DNA of 64,000 bases from Chamaecrista fasciculata (GCA_003254925.1 QANZ01000256.1:1220-65219), one strand, 5' to 3'. Shown: positions 23,113 to 34,728, counted from the stretch's first letter. A program made the numbers and translations. Notes: generated from the letters alone by a model not told the origin.

Positions 23113-23304
23113 CTAACAATGATTTGGTATAGTGGTTGGCAAGCTACACCCTAGGTGAGAGGACCTAAGTTCGATCCCTAGAGTCAATATTGTTGGGAGG
23201 ACTTTAAACTGTTCACTCTCCGGCCCGAAACCCATAATTTACTTAGACCAATACACGGATAGGCGGGCGAAACCCATAATTTATATATATATATATATAT
23301 ATAT
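23113..23304 (+). mobile_element. tRNA-derived SINE with (TA)n tail
   Basis: A tRNA-like head has an A-box-like 'tggtatagtggttgg' and a B-box 'aagttcgatcccta'. It is followed by an unrelated body and a 3' run of TA repeats (about 23283-23304). An exact 16 bp duplication, aaaagcagaaaaagaa, flanks it at 23097-23112 and 23305-23320. The pol III boxes plus a long target duplication support a SINE. Confidence 0.75.
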
Positions 23305-23467
23305 AAAAGCAGAAAAAGAAAGGCATAGAAGAAACTACCATGGCATCTGACTTTGATTGCATCTTGATGGGAGTCAATTATGGGGGTTTTGAAAGAGGCA
23401 TATAAGTGGTGGGTCCCAGCAGGGTTAGGTAAGCCTTGGAGTTGGATGGAGGATGAGGTCTTCTCTT

Positions 23468-26400
23468 CTATGAAGGAAGATTAATTTCAGGATGGACTAT
23501 GCTAGAGGTGTCTGGTGGTTGTGAATGGTAAATTGCTGATGCGAGTGAGATGGGCATTATGCAGAGAGCCTTCGATTGAAGGAACTGCATGGCAGCTCCA
23601 ACATTTTCTTCCATAAGCTTAGCTACCTGTTTTTCTGTGCCATCATTTGACCACTTCTCCCAAACTGCTTCATTTCTACCACCTTCACTGTTGTCTTCCT
23701 GATCAACACTCAATTTGATCAATTACTTGGAGAAACAATGTTTTCATTTTTCTTTCCCAATACACATGTCTATTTTTATAATAATTTTTACAATTATTTT
23801 TAATACCTCGACCGATGATAATGGGATGTCGGTCACCAGTGGTGCCACTGCACCAGCTCCACCCAATCTACTCATGCTCAAAACCTGCAAGACAGGTGAA
23901 TTAATAGTCACTGCAAGTTGCTCTTTGCGAGAAATTCAAAATTGGACCCAGTGAAAGCGGACTTGCTTTGGTATTCTCATCATAAGTCAAACAATAATTA
24001 GTAGTCCAACGGATGTTAAGGGAACAGAGGAGCTTTTAACATATCCAAAGAAATTGGTATCACTAATCACAATATTGAAATCAAAAAGTTCCCTGTGGAG
24101 AAACATTTAAGTCAACAGACAAAGATGCCTAACAAATTATTCAGTAGATGGGATGCATAGGAGCTTTACCTTCACTTGAAGCCTTAAGAACTTGACGTAA
24201 TCCACAATTTCATCAAGCATAGCAGCTCTATCTGTCTGAACAGAGCACAAACGCAAAAACAATATTTAAACAAATGTAAAGTTTTGAACAATTTTCTCAC
24301 GGAAATACTGTGGTGAAGAATTTAGAGAAATACTACTACCACAAAGGGCATTAAAAACAGCTTTCCTGTTTTCCTATAATTTGTGCACAATTAATCAGAC
24401 TGTTCACAACCCTTTTGACAGAAACATGCTTTTCTTCATTAACTATAATCTCCAAAACTGTTTGATAAATTGAAAAAGTAAAAATGATAAGATGTTAGAG
24501 ATATGTTTATCAGAAGATTACATCAATCATAAGACACAATCAAAATTGATTTGAGCATTCAAAAGGTCCAGTTGGTAGAAGCCACATTCATGATCCTTTA
24601 AAAATAACATGTCTCTACTATACTGAATGAGTTGTCAAAACCACATACAATAGATACTAAAGTTACATGGATCATATCTACCACTTAAACATATATTGAA
24701 GAGTAATACAACAAAATTAAACATGAAATGGAAGTCCTCCGTATTCTACTTGGATTAAATTACCAAAAGGACATCCAGAAGTAATAACTAAAAGGTACAT
24801 GGATCATATCGACAATGCTTAACTTCCTTTTATAGCATATTCTTCCATTAATTCCTAGAAGAATGAAGGAAATAAACAAGGAAAAATGGAGAGATAATCA
24901 AGAAACATTTTAAAGCTGGTTATTGTACTTTTTCTTTTAACAAAATCTGCTTCATGCAGTGTGCGGAGGAATTTTCAGCTTCAGAAGATTCATTAACTGA
25001 GGGATTTGTTTCAAAATCTTTTGATGGAATTTGCCAGGTGATAGTAGAGTAGAGATGATCAAGCCCAAACACAGGTATTTGATAATTAACAAAAATATAT
25101 CAACCGAGACAGATCAGTCATGCGCAGCCTTTTGTTTAACAAGGTATTCATGTCTACCACAATGTGATTACATGCTACTTCCTATTTTTCCTACCACACT
25201 TTTGAGGCTAAATATGACAATAATCAAAACTTTTCACAAAAAGAAAGAATTTCTAAAGCAGTATAAACAAATGGAAACCAAATTTTGAAATATAATGACA
25301 TGAAGGAAAATTCATTTACCTTATTGACACTAGGAACCAGTTCCTGCAAGGCCCTAATTCTTTCTGCTATTCTTTCTCTGCACAACTGTCATTAAAAGAT
25401 AACATTAATAATTAAAAAAAACTGAGCATAGTCTATGAACTACTGACATGAACATGATATCTCAGCAGTTAATCCACATGCCTAAAATTCAAAGTTTAAA
25501 CATCATAACTAGCTGACAATCATTATTCATGCAAATATTCTGAGACTCACCCGTTCAGCTATGCTGTGTGGATCTGTAGCCTGTCCTCTTCTAGCCCGCA
25601 CCCTTGGCCGCATTGTTGGTGGATGTGGCGCAGTAGGAATGGTAGTAGACAAAGATTGCCCATGAAAAACCTGAAAAAGGATTATTAAGATGAAAAAAAT
25701 GATTCCTAATCAACAGATACCCCCTCCCTTCAAAATAAATCAAAATCTAACTCTTATAATATGAAATGATGTATTTACAGAGAAGTAAAAAACAGCCATA
25801 TATGCTATACATGATCTAACAGGTTCAAATATTCCAGAAAAGTGACCACAAGTACATGATCTAACACCTTCTGTCATTATCCAAAGGTTGACCTCGAGTC
25901 CTAGAAGGACAGGGAATTTATTCAAGCAAATCATTTCATTGAGATAATGAGAACTATCTTTGAGGTCCATAAAAGTCGATATCAATTAAAATAAGCCCAA
26001 GTCCCGAAAAAAATATTTTAAATATGCCATAAAATTCTAAACTTCTAATTTGATTTGGTCACACCATAATGACCAAGTGATGGTAATAGTGTGAACCTAA
26101 TATAATAAAGTATTGAGCATATACTTATAATAATAACATAATAACATAACTGTAAAGACCATGTCACAAATTTGACCTTCACGAAAGACATAGTTAACTT
26201 TCTATCTCTTCACTAGGTTAGTATTTCCCTCCCGCTTTCATCATTGTCAAATTGCATGGGAAGCACTAAATCCCGTCCGACCACTAATTCCCTTACGTTT
26301 TATCACCATGGGATGCTTTTCGATTTGATATGATGTTCCCTAAACAGAAATTAATCAAACACGGTCCAAGATCCCAATTCTTACGAATTTCCAAACCTTC

Positions 26401-26873
26401 TATCATATCAGCAATTGAACAAAATATTAGAATTGATTCGATTAATTGTACGGAAATGATTAATTCTCTGGTCATGAGATCAACGGAAAGCAGCAAAGAA
26501 GGTACTAACAATAGACTAATTTCAATTAGAAGAAACGCCCATCATTGAACCGCCAAACTCGCGTTCAATTGACTGGAATCATTTGTAAAAATCATGATTA
26601 AGCTTATCTTACATTCTTAGCTCTACCATCGACGACGTCGTCACGAAACCGCTTCCCACTCTCCTTTCCTTGCTCCAAGCTCAGCCCTAACTGATAGACT
26701 GGTGCATGAAAGCCGCTGCCGGAGCCACCACCACCGGAATTGAGCTGAAGCATCATGGAAGCGGGAGACGGCGTAGGCGGCAAGCCGGAGTCAATGGAAG
26801 CGAAAGTCGGGAATCCAAGTATTTGTTCGAAGAAGTCGTCGGAGGGGGCGACCTCGGAAGGGTTATTCGCCAT
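23468..26873 (-). CDS. bHLH transcription factor, UNE12-like
   Basis: Minus-strand exons: 26873-26613, 25670-25551, 25385-25320, 24235-24170, 23884-23807 and 23698-23468. They total 822 bp (273 residues), all with GT-AG edges. The N-terminus starts MANNPSEV and has the [10 protein letters not shown] motif, then [16 protein letters not shown] and [10 protein letters not shown]. Exon 2 has [20 protein letters not shown], the start of the basic region; exons 3-4 give [34 protein letters not shown]; exon 5 gives [17 protein letters not shown]; the end is [20 protein letters not shown] and a QPPDTSS tail. This is the signature of the Arabidopsis UNE12 (bHLH059)/LRL clade, nuclear E-box binders. 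One basic-region arginine is replaced by cysteine (see findings). An earlier in-frame ATG at 26972 exists, but the family start is at 26873. Confidence 0.92.
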
Positions 26874-27364
26874 GACTGAGTAAAGACTAGAGTTAAGAAA
26901 CGCGTTAGGGACCCGATTCCTATCTACATGAACAAGCCAAGAGAATTTCACCAACTTTGTTCTTGCTTTCAACAGTTCACTACCCAGAGAGACCAGTTTT
27001 TGACGATTTTTGAGTTTTCTTTCTTTCTTTTAAGCTCTGCGAATGAATTCAGATTCTGTCAAATTTGTATATACTTTTTTGTTCGTTTGTCCGCTAGGGT
27101 ATTATTATTTTTCGGTTTTGGTCCGAAAACGATAGTCTAGAATTATGAAAGCCCTTAGATTACTATCATTGGGCCAGCCCAATCTTCTTGCTTTGAATCA
27201 AAATTCTGGCCCAAAAGGCCCAAAATCGAGAAATTTTATATTGTGTTCATTATTAATGGATAGTAGTTTTGACGACAGGGGACACCATACCAATAGGGAT
27301 AGCCAATAGGACATATATTCTTGCAATTATATCATACGACATGGTATGTATATATATATATATA
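26874..27364. promoter_or_regulatory. Likely 5' leader and promoter of the bHLH gene
   Basis: Upstream of the bHLH start on the minus strand. Polypyrimidine/purine tracts lie around 27010-27030. No strong TATA box is certain. A (TA)n run is at about 27346-27363, beside the Helitron edge. Confidence 0.4.
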
Positions 27365-27713
27365 CTAGGGGCTTGGCGTGCCCTTTATGCATGTAACGTT
27401 TGAATTGATTTAAAGTTGAAGATTATATTAAATTTTTATATTGATGAAAGAGTAAGTTTGGGACCAATTTGAGAAATTATAAAATATTTAGGACCAATTT
27501 GAAATTACCTCATATGGAGAGAGTGAGTTGGGCAGAGTGGTGGCATTTTTAATTTTTATTTGTTTTTTGCATTTTTTTAATTCATTCATTTTTTTAAAGA
27601 AGTGGGGAGAGTGAGTGGGAGAGAGAGTGGGTGATTTTTTTTTTCTTTTTTAATTTTTTAATTCCCTATTTTTGACCAACCATAAGGGGTGGAGCCATAT
27701 AATATAGTATAGA
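27365..27713 (-). mobile_element. Non-autonomous Helitron, 349 bp
   Basis: On the minus strand it starts TCTATACTATATTATATGG after an A (27714) and ends GCCCCTAG before a T (27364). This is the A/T insertion with TC...CTAG ends expected of Helitrons. The GC-rich 3' end (gggcacgccaagcccctag) is imperfectly stem-forming. A second copy of the family is at 34307-34486. No helicase is encoded. Confidence 0.65.
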
Positions 27714-29056
27714 TATAAATAATTAAAAATTTATAAATTTTAATAAAAAATTTAAAAATTACGATATCTTTCATATTATGTCATGTTATTATTTTTTATT
27801 GTTTATCATGTTAGAGTTATAAAAAATTAATTTTATATTCTCAAACTTATAAATACTAATAGATATTATGTGCGTTGCACGCGGTATTCATCATAATATC
27901 AATAAATATTTTTGAGTATATATATTTTTTCCATCTACGTTAAGATATGATTCATGCTTTAAACTTCATATTGCTAATCACTTTCACCTAATTAAGGATC
28001 ACTACAACCATATGTAATTATTATATCAATCTATCCTTATTAATTTATTATTCTTAGTTTTCATTATCATGCCTTTTGTGAATGCCAAATAATACGAATC
28101 ACAGAACTTTTTGGACATTATATTCATGCTCTCATGTCCTTTCATCCATCTTTATCAATTCTACAGCATCTCATTGCTATTATTTTGCTTTTTTATATTA
28201 TTCAATAAAATACTATTGAAATATTGTTATAATAATATTGTTTCATATATTCATCATTTTCATACAAGTGATTATGACACTTTTGACATCTAATGTAAAG
28301 AAAACTTCCTAAAGTGGTAAGTTCAAACAATACAATTAAATATAACTTGTAAAATTAATTAATCCTATTTGGTACCTTGAAATTGATTTTTTTTTAAAAA
28401 AAATCTAAGCAATTTTCAAAATCAAGGAAAAAGTCCTGTTTGGGGCCATACTATTTCAATCCAAGTCAAGTTTATGGGATGAGATGAGATTAAGTTTGAA
28501 TTGGATAAGATGAAATGATGTATTGGTGTTTGAGTGATTTTAGAAAAAATGATGTTAAATAGGGTGTGAAATTATATAAAAGGGTATGTAATGATTGTGG
28601 TTGGTTGAAATAGGTTTATGGATTTTTTTAATTTGTATAGGGGTAGAAATGGTAGGAAATAATGAGATGAGATGGAGATAATGAGATGAGATGATAGGTG
28701 TTTGAGTGTGGTTTGATTGTAATGATATTGAGATGAGATGATATTGGAAATTGTGATATGCTATTAGAAAGCGTGAGAATGAGAAAATTTTGGATGAAGG
28801 GTTAGAGGTCAATCCAAGTGGATGAGATGATGGGCCAAAATGAAAATAATATTGGAATTATTTTTAAGAATACAATTTGGTCCATAAATTTGTACCGGTC
28901 CTATTAATCAATCCCTAACATGTGTAAATGATAACTTGGGGCTTACACGAAATCCCAGTCATCAATAATCGAATCAATTTGTGAAATCCAACGAAAAAAA
29001 ATAATAAAGAATAGTTTAAGGACCATAATGCAAATAACAAAACAACACAAAAATGT
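27714..29056. other. AT-rich repeats with GATGAGATG-rich segment
   Basis: 27714-28360 is plain AT-rich DNA; a small GC-rich palindrome-like word (gtgcgttgcacgcgg, about 27870) may be another Helitron-type end. 28430-28850 is rich in 'gagatgagatgag' words and is a transposon-like block. A related block at 30140-30320 may be its other side. No gene is supported. Confidence 0.45.
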
Positions 29057-29385
29057 TTGGTCAATGGTTCATTTTGATTCAAAATGTATGCCCTAATATT
29101 CATTTGGTCCATTATGTTTCAAAATGTTCATATTGATCCTAAATGTTGGCAAAATAATTCATTTTGGTCCTAAATACTGGTAAAATGTTTCGTTTTGGTC
29201 CCAACTAGATAGAGAAAGTATTCTTCGGGAACAATACGTAGCTCTAAACAAGCCATATTCAATAGTTGGGACCAAAATGAAACATTTTGCAAATATTTAG
29301 GAGCAATTTGAATATTTTGAAATATAGTGGACCAAAATGAATATTAAGGCATACATTTAGGACTAAATTGACCCTTTAACCCTAT
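29057..29385. mobile_element. Foldback element related to 2046-2587
   Basis: The left side (ttcatttggtccattatgtttcaaaatgttc) and the right side (the inverse, ending 'ggactaaattgaccctttaacc') form long inverted repeats sharing words with the 2046-2587 element. I could not find a matching target duplication, so the ends are approximate. Confidence 0.55.
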
Positions 29386-30700
29386 ATTTTTCCATCCTGT
29401 ACATACACGTGGGTCATTTTGTATTTTTTCCATCCAATACATTACCGTTATTATATTTAGGAGTCCTTTAATTTGACAAAAAAATATAGATAGAACCATT
29501 GTCCACATATATAGAACATATCCAAACTCAGAATAACCGAAAACTGAAGAAAATACAATATCTGAGATTGTCTTATTTTATGCCCATTTCATTAATTTTC
29601 TATCATTCCTCAATAAAAAACTGTATTGCTCAAGCAATAGAGTTTTACAGTTTATCTCTCTCTCCATCAATCACTCTCACATCAAAGTTTTTATATTCAA
29701 TTTTTGATTTGATAAAGAGAGAGATAGACTATAAAAAATCCATTACTTAAGCAATGAATCTTTTTATAGCATTACTCTTTCTATAATAATATAAGAGACA
29801 AGTATGATTGAAGAATGAGGAATATTGCAACTAAAAAAATAATAATATTGTAAATTTTTTGTTTGATTAAATTAATATAAATTCTATATATATATATATA
29901 TATATATAAATAAGAGTGTGTGTGGGGTGTGTGAAAGAGAGAGAGAGAAGTGTATGTGTGTGTGAGAGAGAGAAAGAGAAAAACTGTGTGAGTGAAAAAG
30001 ATAAAAAAATGATGAGAAATGATAGATAGAGAGAGAAAATTATAAGTGTAATAAATGAGGGTATGTAAAATTACTATTTTGTCTAGTTTTTTTTATATTT
30101 GTATTAAAGTAGGTAATTATAGGTGTATAAGTAGGGATAGATTAGTAATTGTAAGAGAAAATGAGATGATGTTGTGAATGAGATGATGATGTGGATGAGA
30201 TGAGATGAGATGGAAATTCCAAAAAACACACAACCATTATTGTTCATCCAATCATAAAATAAAATTAAGATTAAATAAGATGAGATTAAGATGATTGTAA
30301 TGCCAAACATGTTGAAATTTGGGAAATTTGGGTGTATTCCCATTAGATTCCCATCTTTAGACGTAGTTGCTTTTCATGGAGTCAAAAAATCATTAAAATG
30401 ACGACGACTCTTGGGTGCCAACAACAATGAAGTATGAACACTTTGTTAGTTGTTATTTTATTGTCGCAACAATAATGCATGATGTCAAAGTCACACTTTA
30501 TTTATTATTTATTATTTATTTACATTTTTAAATACCTTATTTTGGAAACGTCATGCTACATGCGTTTACTTGTCAATTCTGTGGCCATATGTTGCTTACT
30601 AAAACTTGTACTTATCATTATTTTTATATCACTTTTTCAATTTGTAATTTTGTATATATAGTCACATCAATAACAGCATCATTGACAACTAAGATAATTT
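29386..30700. other. AT-rich intergenic with (TA)n and (GA)n microsatellites
   Basis: (TA)n lies around 29884-29908 and a GA/GTGT-rich run around 29915-29975. The gagatgagatg-rich block at 30140-30320 ends 'gattgtaatgccaaac', a common transposon-end form. The small frames are low complexity; no gene is supported. Confidence 0.5.
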
Positions 30701-30706
30701 ATATAT

Positions 30707-31493
30707 ACGCCAAAACTCCAAATTGGTCCCTTTTGTATGAGGTGGATTTCAAATTGATCCTTTATGTTTCATTTATTTCAAATTGATCCTATATGTTTCT
30801 CTAATTTCTCAAATTGATCTTAAAAATACTGAATGTATCTATATATCTCTCGTTTCAAGTTCAAATACGACAAATCTAGAGCTATGAGTTTTTTTTTACG
30901 AGTACTTTGAAGCTATTAACAAACAAGATCAAATCGAGTTCTGAAAGTAAATATCTCGTTTCACGGTCAAACAAGTAAAGTTGGTGATATTTATTTTAGG
31001 GTAAATTACACTTTGGTATCTTGTGGTTTGACTCTATTTCATTTTGGCACCCTGTGGTTTGAAACTTGACACTTTGGTACCCTTTGGTATTCTCTATTAA
31101 CACTTTGGTACCCTTTTGAGCTACTTTGTAATTTTAACCAAAAAAATTTTACAAAAATTACATATTTACCTCAAAAAATTTTCAAAAAATTACAAATAGG
31201 TCCCTGGATACATATTATCTTATCTAGGGACTAAAATAAAAACTTTAAAAAAATTTTGGTCAGGTTTCAAACCACATGGCACAAAAGTGAAATAGGGTCA
31301 AACCACAGGATACCAAAGTATAATTTACTTTTATTTTATTTCAAATTTGAATATGACGCGTTTAAAATCATGTGCTAATTCATGAAGAATTAGAACATGA
31401 AAGTAACTTTGTAACCAATTTGAAAAATTATGAAAACATATACAATCAGTGTAAAATAAATGAAACATAATAGACTAATTTGAGAATTTGGCC
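30707..31493. mobile_element. Foldback element containing a nested element
   Basis: The left end (gccaaaactccaaattggtccc) and the right end (the inverse of ggccaaattctcaaattagt) form inverted repeats. A 9 bp tttatatat lies at 30698-30706 and 31494-31502, but it falls in TA-rich DNA and so is weaker evidence. The element at 30999-31329 is inserted inside it. Confidence 0.6.
30999..31329. mobile_element. Nested GGGTAAATTACACTTTGG-type foldback, 331 bp
   Basis: Starts GGGTAAATTACACTTTGGTA and ends in the inverse, slightly eroded. A 9 bp duplication, tttatttta, flanks it at 30990-30998 and 31330-31338. It is the same family as the outer element at 53839-56575, which shares the caaaaaattttcaaaaaatt core. 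Confidence 0.75.
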
Positions 31494-31502
31494 TTTATAT
31501 AT

Positions 31503-32052
31503 ATATATATATTCTATTTGTATTTAGAACATGTTTGAGAATGTTACCCATTTGATTTCATTCTATTTTATTTTATTTATAAATAATGTACCATGCTTAA
31601 GTTGTTCTCTTTAGAACAAATATTGCCTTAAACTCCTAATCAAAGTTTTTTCCCAAAGGTAATAATATATCATTGTTTTGTATAGCACTACTGAGTATAC
31701 GATAATCATACAGTACTGACCAATGAGTCACTAACAAAGACTAGACTATAAATTGTTCTCTTTTTCTTTTCTATTATATTTTTTTAACAAATTTTCTGTT
31801 ATCAATATTCAATCATTAACATTAACATTTATTATATTGATGTAGTTTCGAACCATCTTTCTAGTTGCAATTACAAAACCCGTAAAAGTAAGTTTAAAAT
31901 GGTAAAATTTTCTTAAATTTTAATTATTGAGTAAAAATCCTTTCACTCTTTAAAAAATAATAAAAATATTTTATCAGTTTTTTATTTTGTTTAAATAACA
32001 TTTTTTGTTACGTTTTTATTGAAAATGTAATTTATTAAAAATTTTTTAACTA
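31503..32052. other. AT-rich intergenic, nothing recognised
   Basis: No supported coding frame, RNA gene or element end. Confidence 0.5.
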
Positions 32053-32060
32053 CTATTTAT

Positions 32061-32747
32061 CATAGTAGAAAAAACCGGACCGGCAATTGACCCGGCGAAG
32101 GGCTCGGGTCACTGGTTCAATGGTTCAACCGCTGGGTCACTGGTTCAACCGGTTAAGCCGGTTTACTTAAAAAAATACATTTTTAAATATACATATTCAT
32201 CAAATACACGTTAATATCTTACAATAATTTAAATATTTAAATATAAAGTAAAATTTAAACATCACCATATGTTCATCACATATAATAAGTGGTAAATATT
32301 TAAGTCACACTACATAAAATTTAAATTTAAAACATAATCACATTAAACAAGTCTTGAAACTAAAAAATAATTGCATTAAACAAGCTACAAATTGAAAAAC
32401 ATATAATAGTTAATTTAATTTAATGGTTCCCACTTCCCAAAAGAATTACAATAAATTATTTAGAATGCATTAGTTACCACACGCATGTGCTGGCGCAGTG
32501 GTATTTTCCTTCTCATTTATGCATTGGGTATCGGGTTTGATTCCTTGCTCCAACAATTTTGTCAAAATTCTAGTCCGGTTCAATGAAGGCGGTTCACTTC
32601 CGGTTCACCCGAGTCAGCGAAAAACCGGCGGTTCGACCCGGTTTATCGCCGGTTCGCTTGCATTCCGGTATATTATTATCTCCGGACCTGCCTGGGCTCC
32701 GGTTCACCGGTCGGACCGCCCGGTCCGGTTCAGTTTTTAACACTATG
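32061..32747. mobile_element. Non-autonomous hAT element, 687 bp
   Basis: Starts CATAGTAGAAAAAACCGGAC and ends in the inverse (CCGGTTCAGTTTTTAACACTATG). An exact 8 bp duplication, ctatttat, lies at 32053-32060 and 32748-32755. Eight base pairs is the hAT hallmark. The subterminal regions are packed with ggttcaaccgg/ccggttcacc words and the core is AT-rich. Inside (32486-32545) are words resembling pol III A and B boxes. No transposase is present. Confidence 0.82.
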
Positions 32748-32804
32748 CTATTTATTATAATAATAATGAATTTTATAATTAGATTAATGTAAACTATAAT
32801 AATA

Positions 32805-33325
32805 GAGAAAACTTACTTTTTAGTCCCTCAACTGTTATTGAGTCAACGATTTATTCCCTAAATTGTAGGAAAATACAAATCAGTCCCCAAGTTTTACATC
32901 ACCGTCAACTTTTTGGTCCCTAAATTGTAGAAAAATATGATTCAGTCCCTAAATTTTACACTGTCATCAATCTTTTGGTCCGTGAATTGTAGAAAAATAT
33001 GAATCAGTCCTTGAATTTTACACCACCGTCAACCTTTTGGTCTTTGACTGTGGTGTAAAGATCCACAACAGTTAACAACTTAGGGACCAAAAGGTTGATT
33101 TTAGTGTAAAATTCAAGGAATGATTCGTATTTTTCTATAATTCAAGGACCAAAAGGTTGGCAATGGTGTAAAATTCAGGGATTGATTCGTATTTTCTTAC
33201 AATTTAGGGACCAAAAGGTTGACAATGATGGTGTACATTACAGGGACTGATTCATATTTTCCTGTAATCCAGGGACTAAATCATTGACTCAGTAACAATT
33301 TAGGGACCAGAAAATAGGTTTTCTC
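32805..33325. mobile_element. Foldback element with internal tandem units, 521 bp
   Basis: Starts GAGAAAACTTACTTTTTAGT and ends in the inverse. The 9 bp ataataata at 32796-32804 and 33326-33334 is consistent with a target duplication, although the right copy sits in an ATA microsatellite. Each arm is built of about 60 bp tandem units (ttttggtccctaaattgtagaaaaatatgattcag type), so the whole can fold into one long hairpin. Confidence 0.7.
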
Positions 33326-33466
33326 ATAATAATAATAATAATAATAATAAAATTATTAAAAATTTATTTTTTTTAAACAAAAATCTTAGCGAAAAAGATC
33401 TTTTACAGTAAATAAAATTTTTTAAGAAATTGTTTTTTCAGTTTTTAAAACTCAAAAAATAATTTA

Positions 33467-34295
33467 GGCTTAAGTGCAATTTTGGTCCCATAACTATGAC
33501 AAAGGTTTCATTTTGGTCCCATAACTTTTTTTGTTGCAATTTTGGTCCCATAATTATGACAAAGGTTTCATTTTAGTCTCATAACTTTTTTTGTTGCAAT
33601 TTTGGTCTCATAACTTCTCAAAAGGTTCCACCGCTAGTCCCTTGGTGAATTCCATCCATATTTAGCCGTTAAGTATGACGTGACATAGTAACTAGGATCA
33701 TGATGTGGCAAAATAAGATGAAGTGGACTGAAATAGGAACTATATGCAACATATTAAAACTTATCTATACCCAATCACCATATAAACAAAGAGTGGTACT
33801 GAAAGGGACCAATTTGGTGGGGAAGAAGAGACTTCAAGCAGAAGGCACCGACAAAGTCGATGGGATCCTCAGCCAGAGTTGAACGACCAAAGCGGCGACG
33901 ACGGCAAATCGGGAAGCGGAACGAGGAAGAGAAAGTCTCGTTGGGCTGATGAGGAAGAGGAAGTACCACTCTTTGTATATATTGTGGTTGGGTATAAATA
34001 AGTTTTAATATGTTGCATATAGATCCTATTTAAGTCCATTTCATCTTATTTTGTCACATCATGATCCTAGTCACTATGCCACATCATACTTAACGGCTAA
34101 ATATGGATGGAATTCACCAAGGGACTAACGGTGGAACCTTTGTCATAGTTATGGGACCAAAATTGCAACACAAAAAGTTATGGGACCAAAATGAAACCTT
34201 TGTCATAGTTATGAGACCAAAATTGCAACAAAAAAAGTTATGGGACCAAAATGAAACCTTTGTCATAGTTATGGGACCAAAATTGCACTTAAGCC
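33467..34295. mobile_element. Pack-MULE carrying an SF1/BBP fragment, copy 1, 829 bp
   Basis: The ends GGCTTAAGTGCAATTTTGGT and the inverse are made of tandem 'tatgacaaaggtttcattttggtcccataac' units. A perfect 9 bp duplication, aataattta, lies at 33458-33466 and 34296-34304. An inner inverted pair (acaaagagtggtact and agtaccactctttgt) frames a captured host coding fragment. It has the same structure and size as 57717-58546. No transposase is present. Confidence 0.88.
33807..33972 (+). pseudogene. Captured splicing factor SF1/branchpoint-binding protein fragment
   Basis: An uninterrupted 55-codon reading contains [19 protein letters not shown], then [18 protein letters not shown] and RWADEEEE. 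This is the serine/arginine-rich N-terminal region of plant SF1 (the ULM-type RW motif area before the KH-QUA2 domain), which recognises the intron branchpoint and U2AF65. The KH, zinc-knuckle and RRM domains are absent. The fragment is clipped at both sides by the inner inverted repeat. The family call rests on memory of the RSRWD...[10 protein letters not shown] pattern. Confidence 0.7.
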
Positions 34296-34306
34296 AATAA
34301 TTTATA

Positions 34307-34486
34307 CTAGGGGCTTTGCGTGCCGTAACGGGCACGCAAATATATATGTAGAATAAATAAGAGACTAAATTGTTAACTTAGTAAAGAAAGAGAGACCAAA
34401 TAGTAAATTTTCTCTTATTTTTAATTTCATAGACTATAGTTTTAAACATGGACGACCAGAAAGGGGTGGAGCCATATAATATAAGA
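34307..34486 (-). mobile_element. Non-autonomous Helitron, 180 bp
   Basis: On the minus strand it starts TCTTATATTATATGGCTCC after an A and ends with a perfect 10 bp stem (tttgcgtgcc/ggcacgcaaa, loop cgttac) followed by GCCCCTAG before a T. The terminal hairpin a few bases from CTAG is the Helitron 3' signature. It lies two bases from the target duplication of the SF1 Pack-MULE. Confidence 0.75.
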
Positions 34487-34690
34487 TAATAGTTAAAGTT
34501 CAAATAAAATAAAATAATAAAATAATTAGTCTTGAAGTAATGTACTGGCTAGAATGACTGAATGAGCATCAAATCAATCAATACATTGCCTAATCTACTT
34601 CATCCTTGAGATAATCTTCTTCCTTGAGTAGAAGTTAATTCATTAATGAACCGAGCATCTTGCATTGTGTAATATAATCTATCTGTCCCT

Positions 34691-34728
<38 letters not shown>

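Noticed and set aside
23118..23190. tRNA gene
   Set aside because: A and B boxes are present but no cloverleaf with a proper anticodon arm forms, and a 16 bp duplication shows it is a SINE.
26928..27140. Plus-strand 70-codon frame over the bHLH start
   Set aside because: It is a shadow frame over the bHLH 5' region with low-complexity phenylalanine-rich content.
32805..33325. CRISPR-like or satellite array (about 60 bp units)
   Set aside because: The units are mirrored into two arms of one foldback and are diverged. CRISPR does not occur in plant nuclear DNA.
34103..34300. Frame encoding repeated VIVMGPKL-type units as a repeat protein
   Set aside because: It is translation of the tandem units in the terminal repeat of the SF1 Pack-MULE; equivalent frames appear on both strands and in the copy at 57717.
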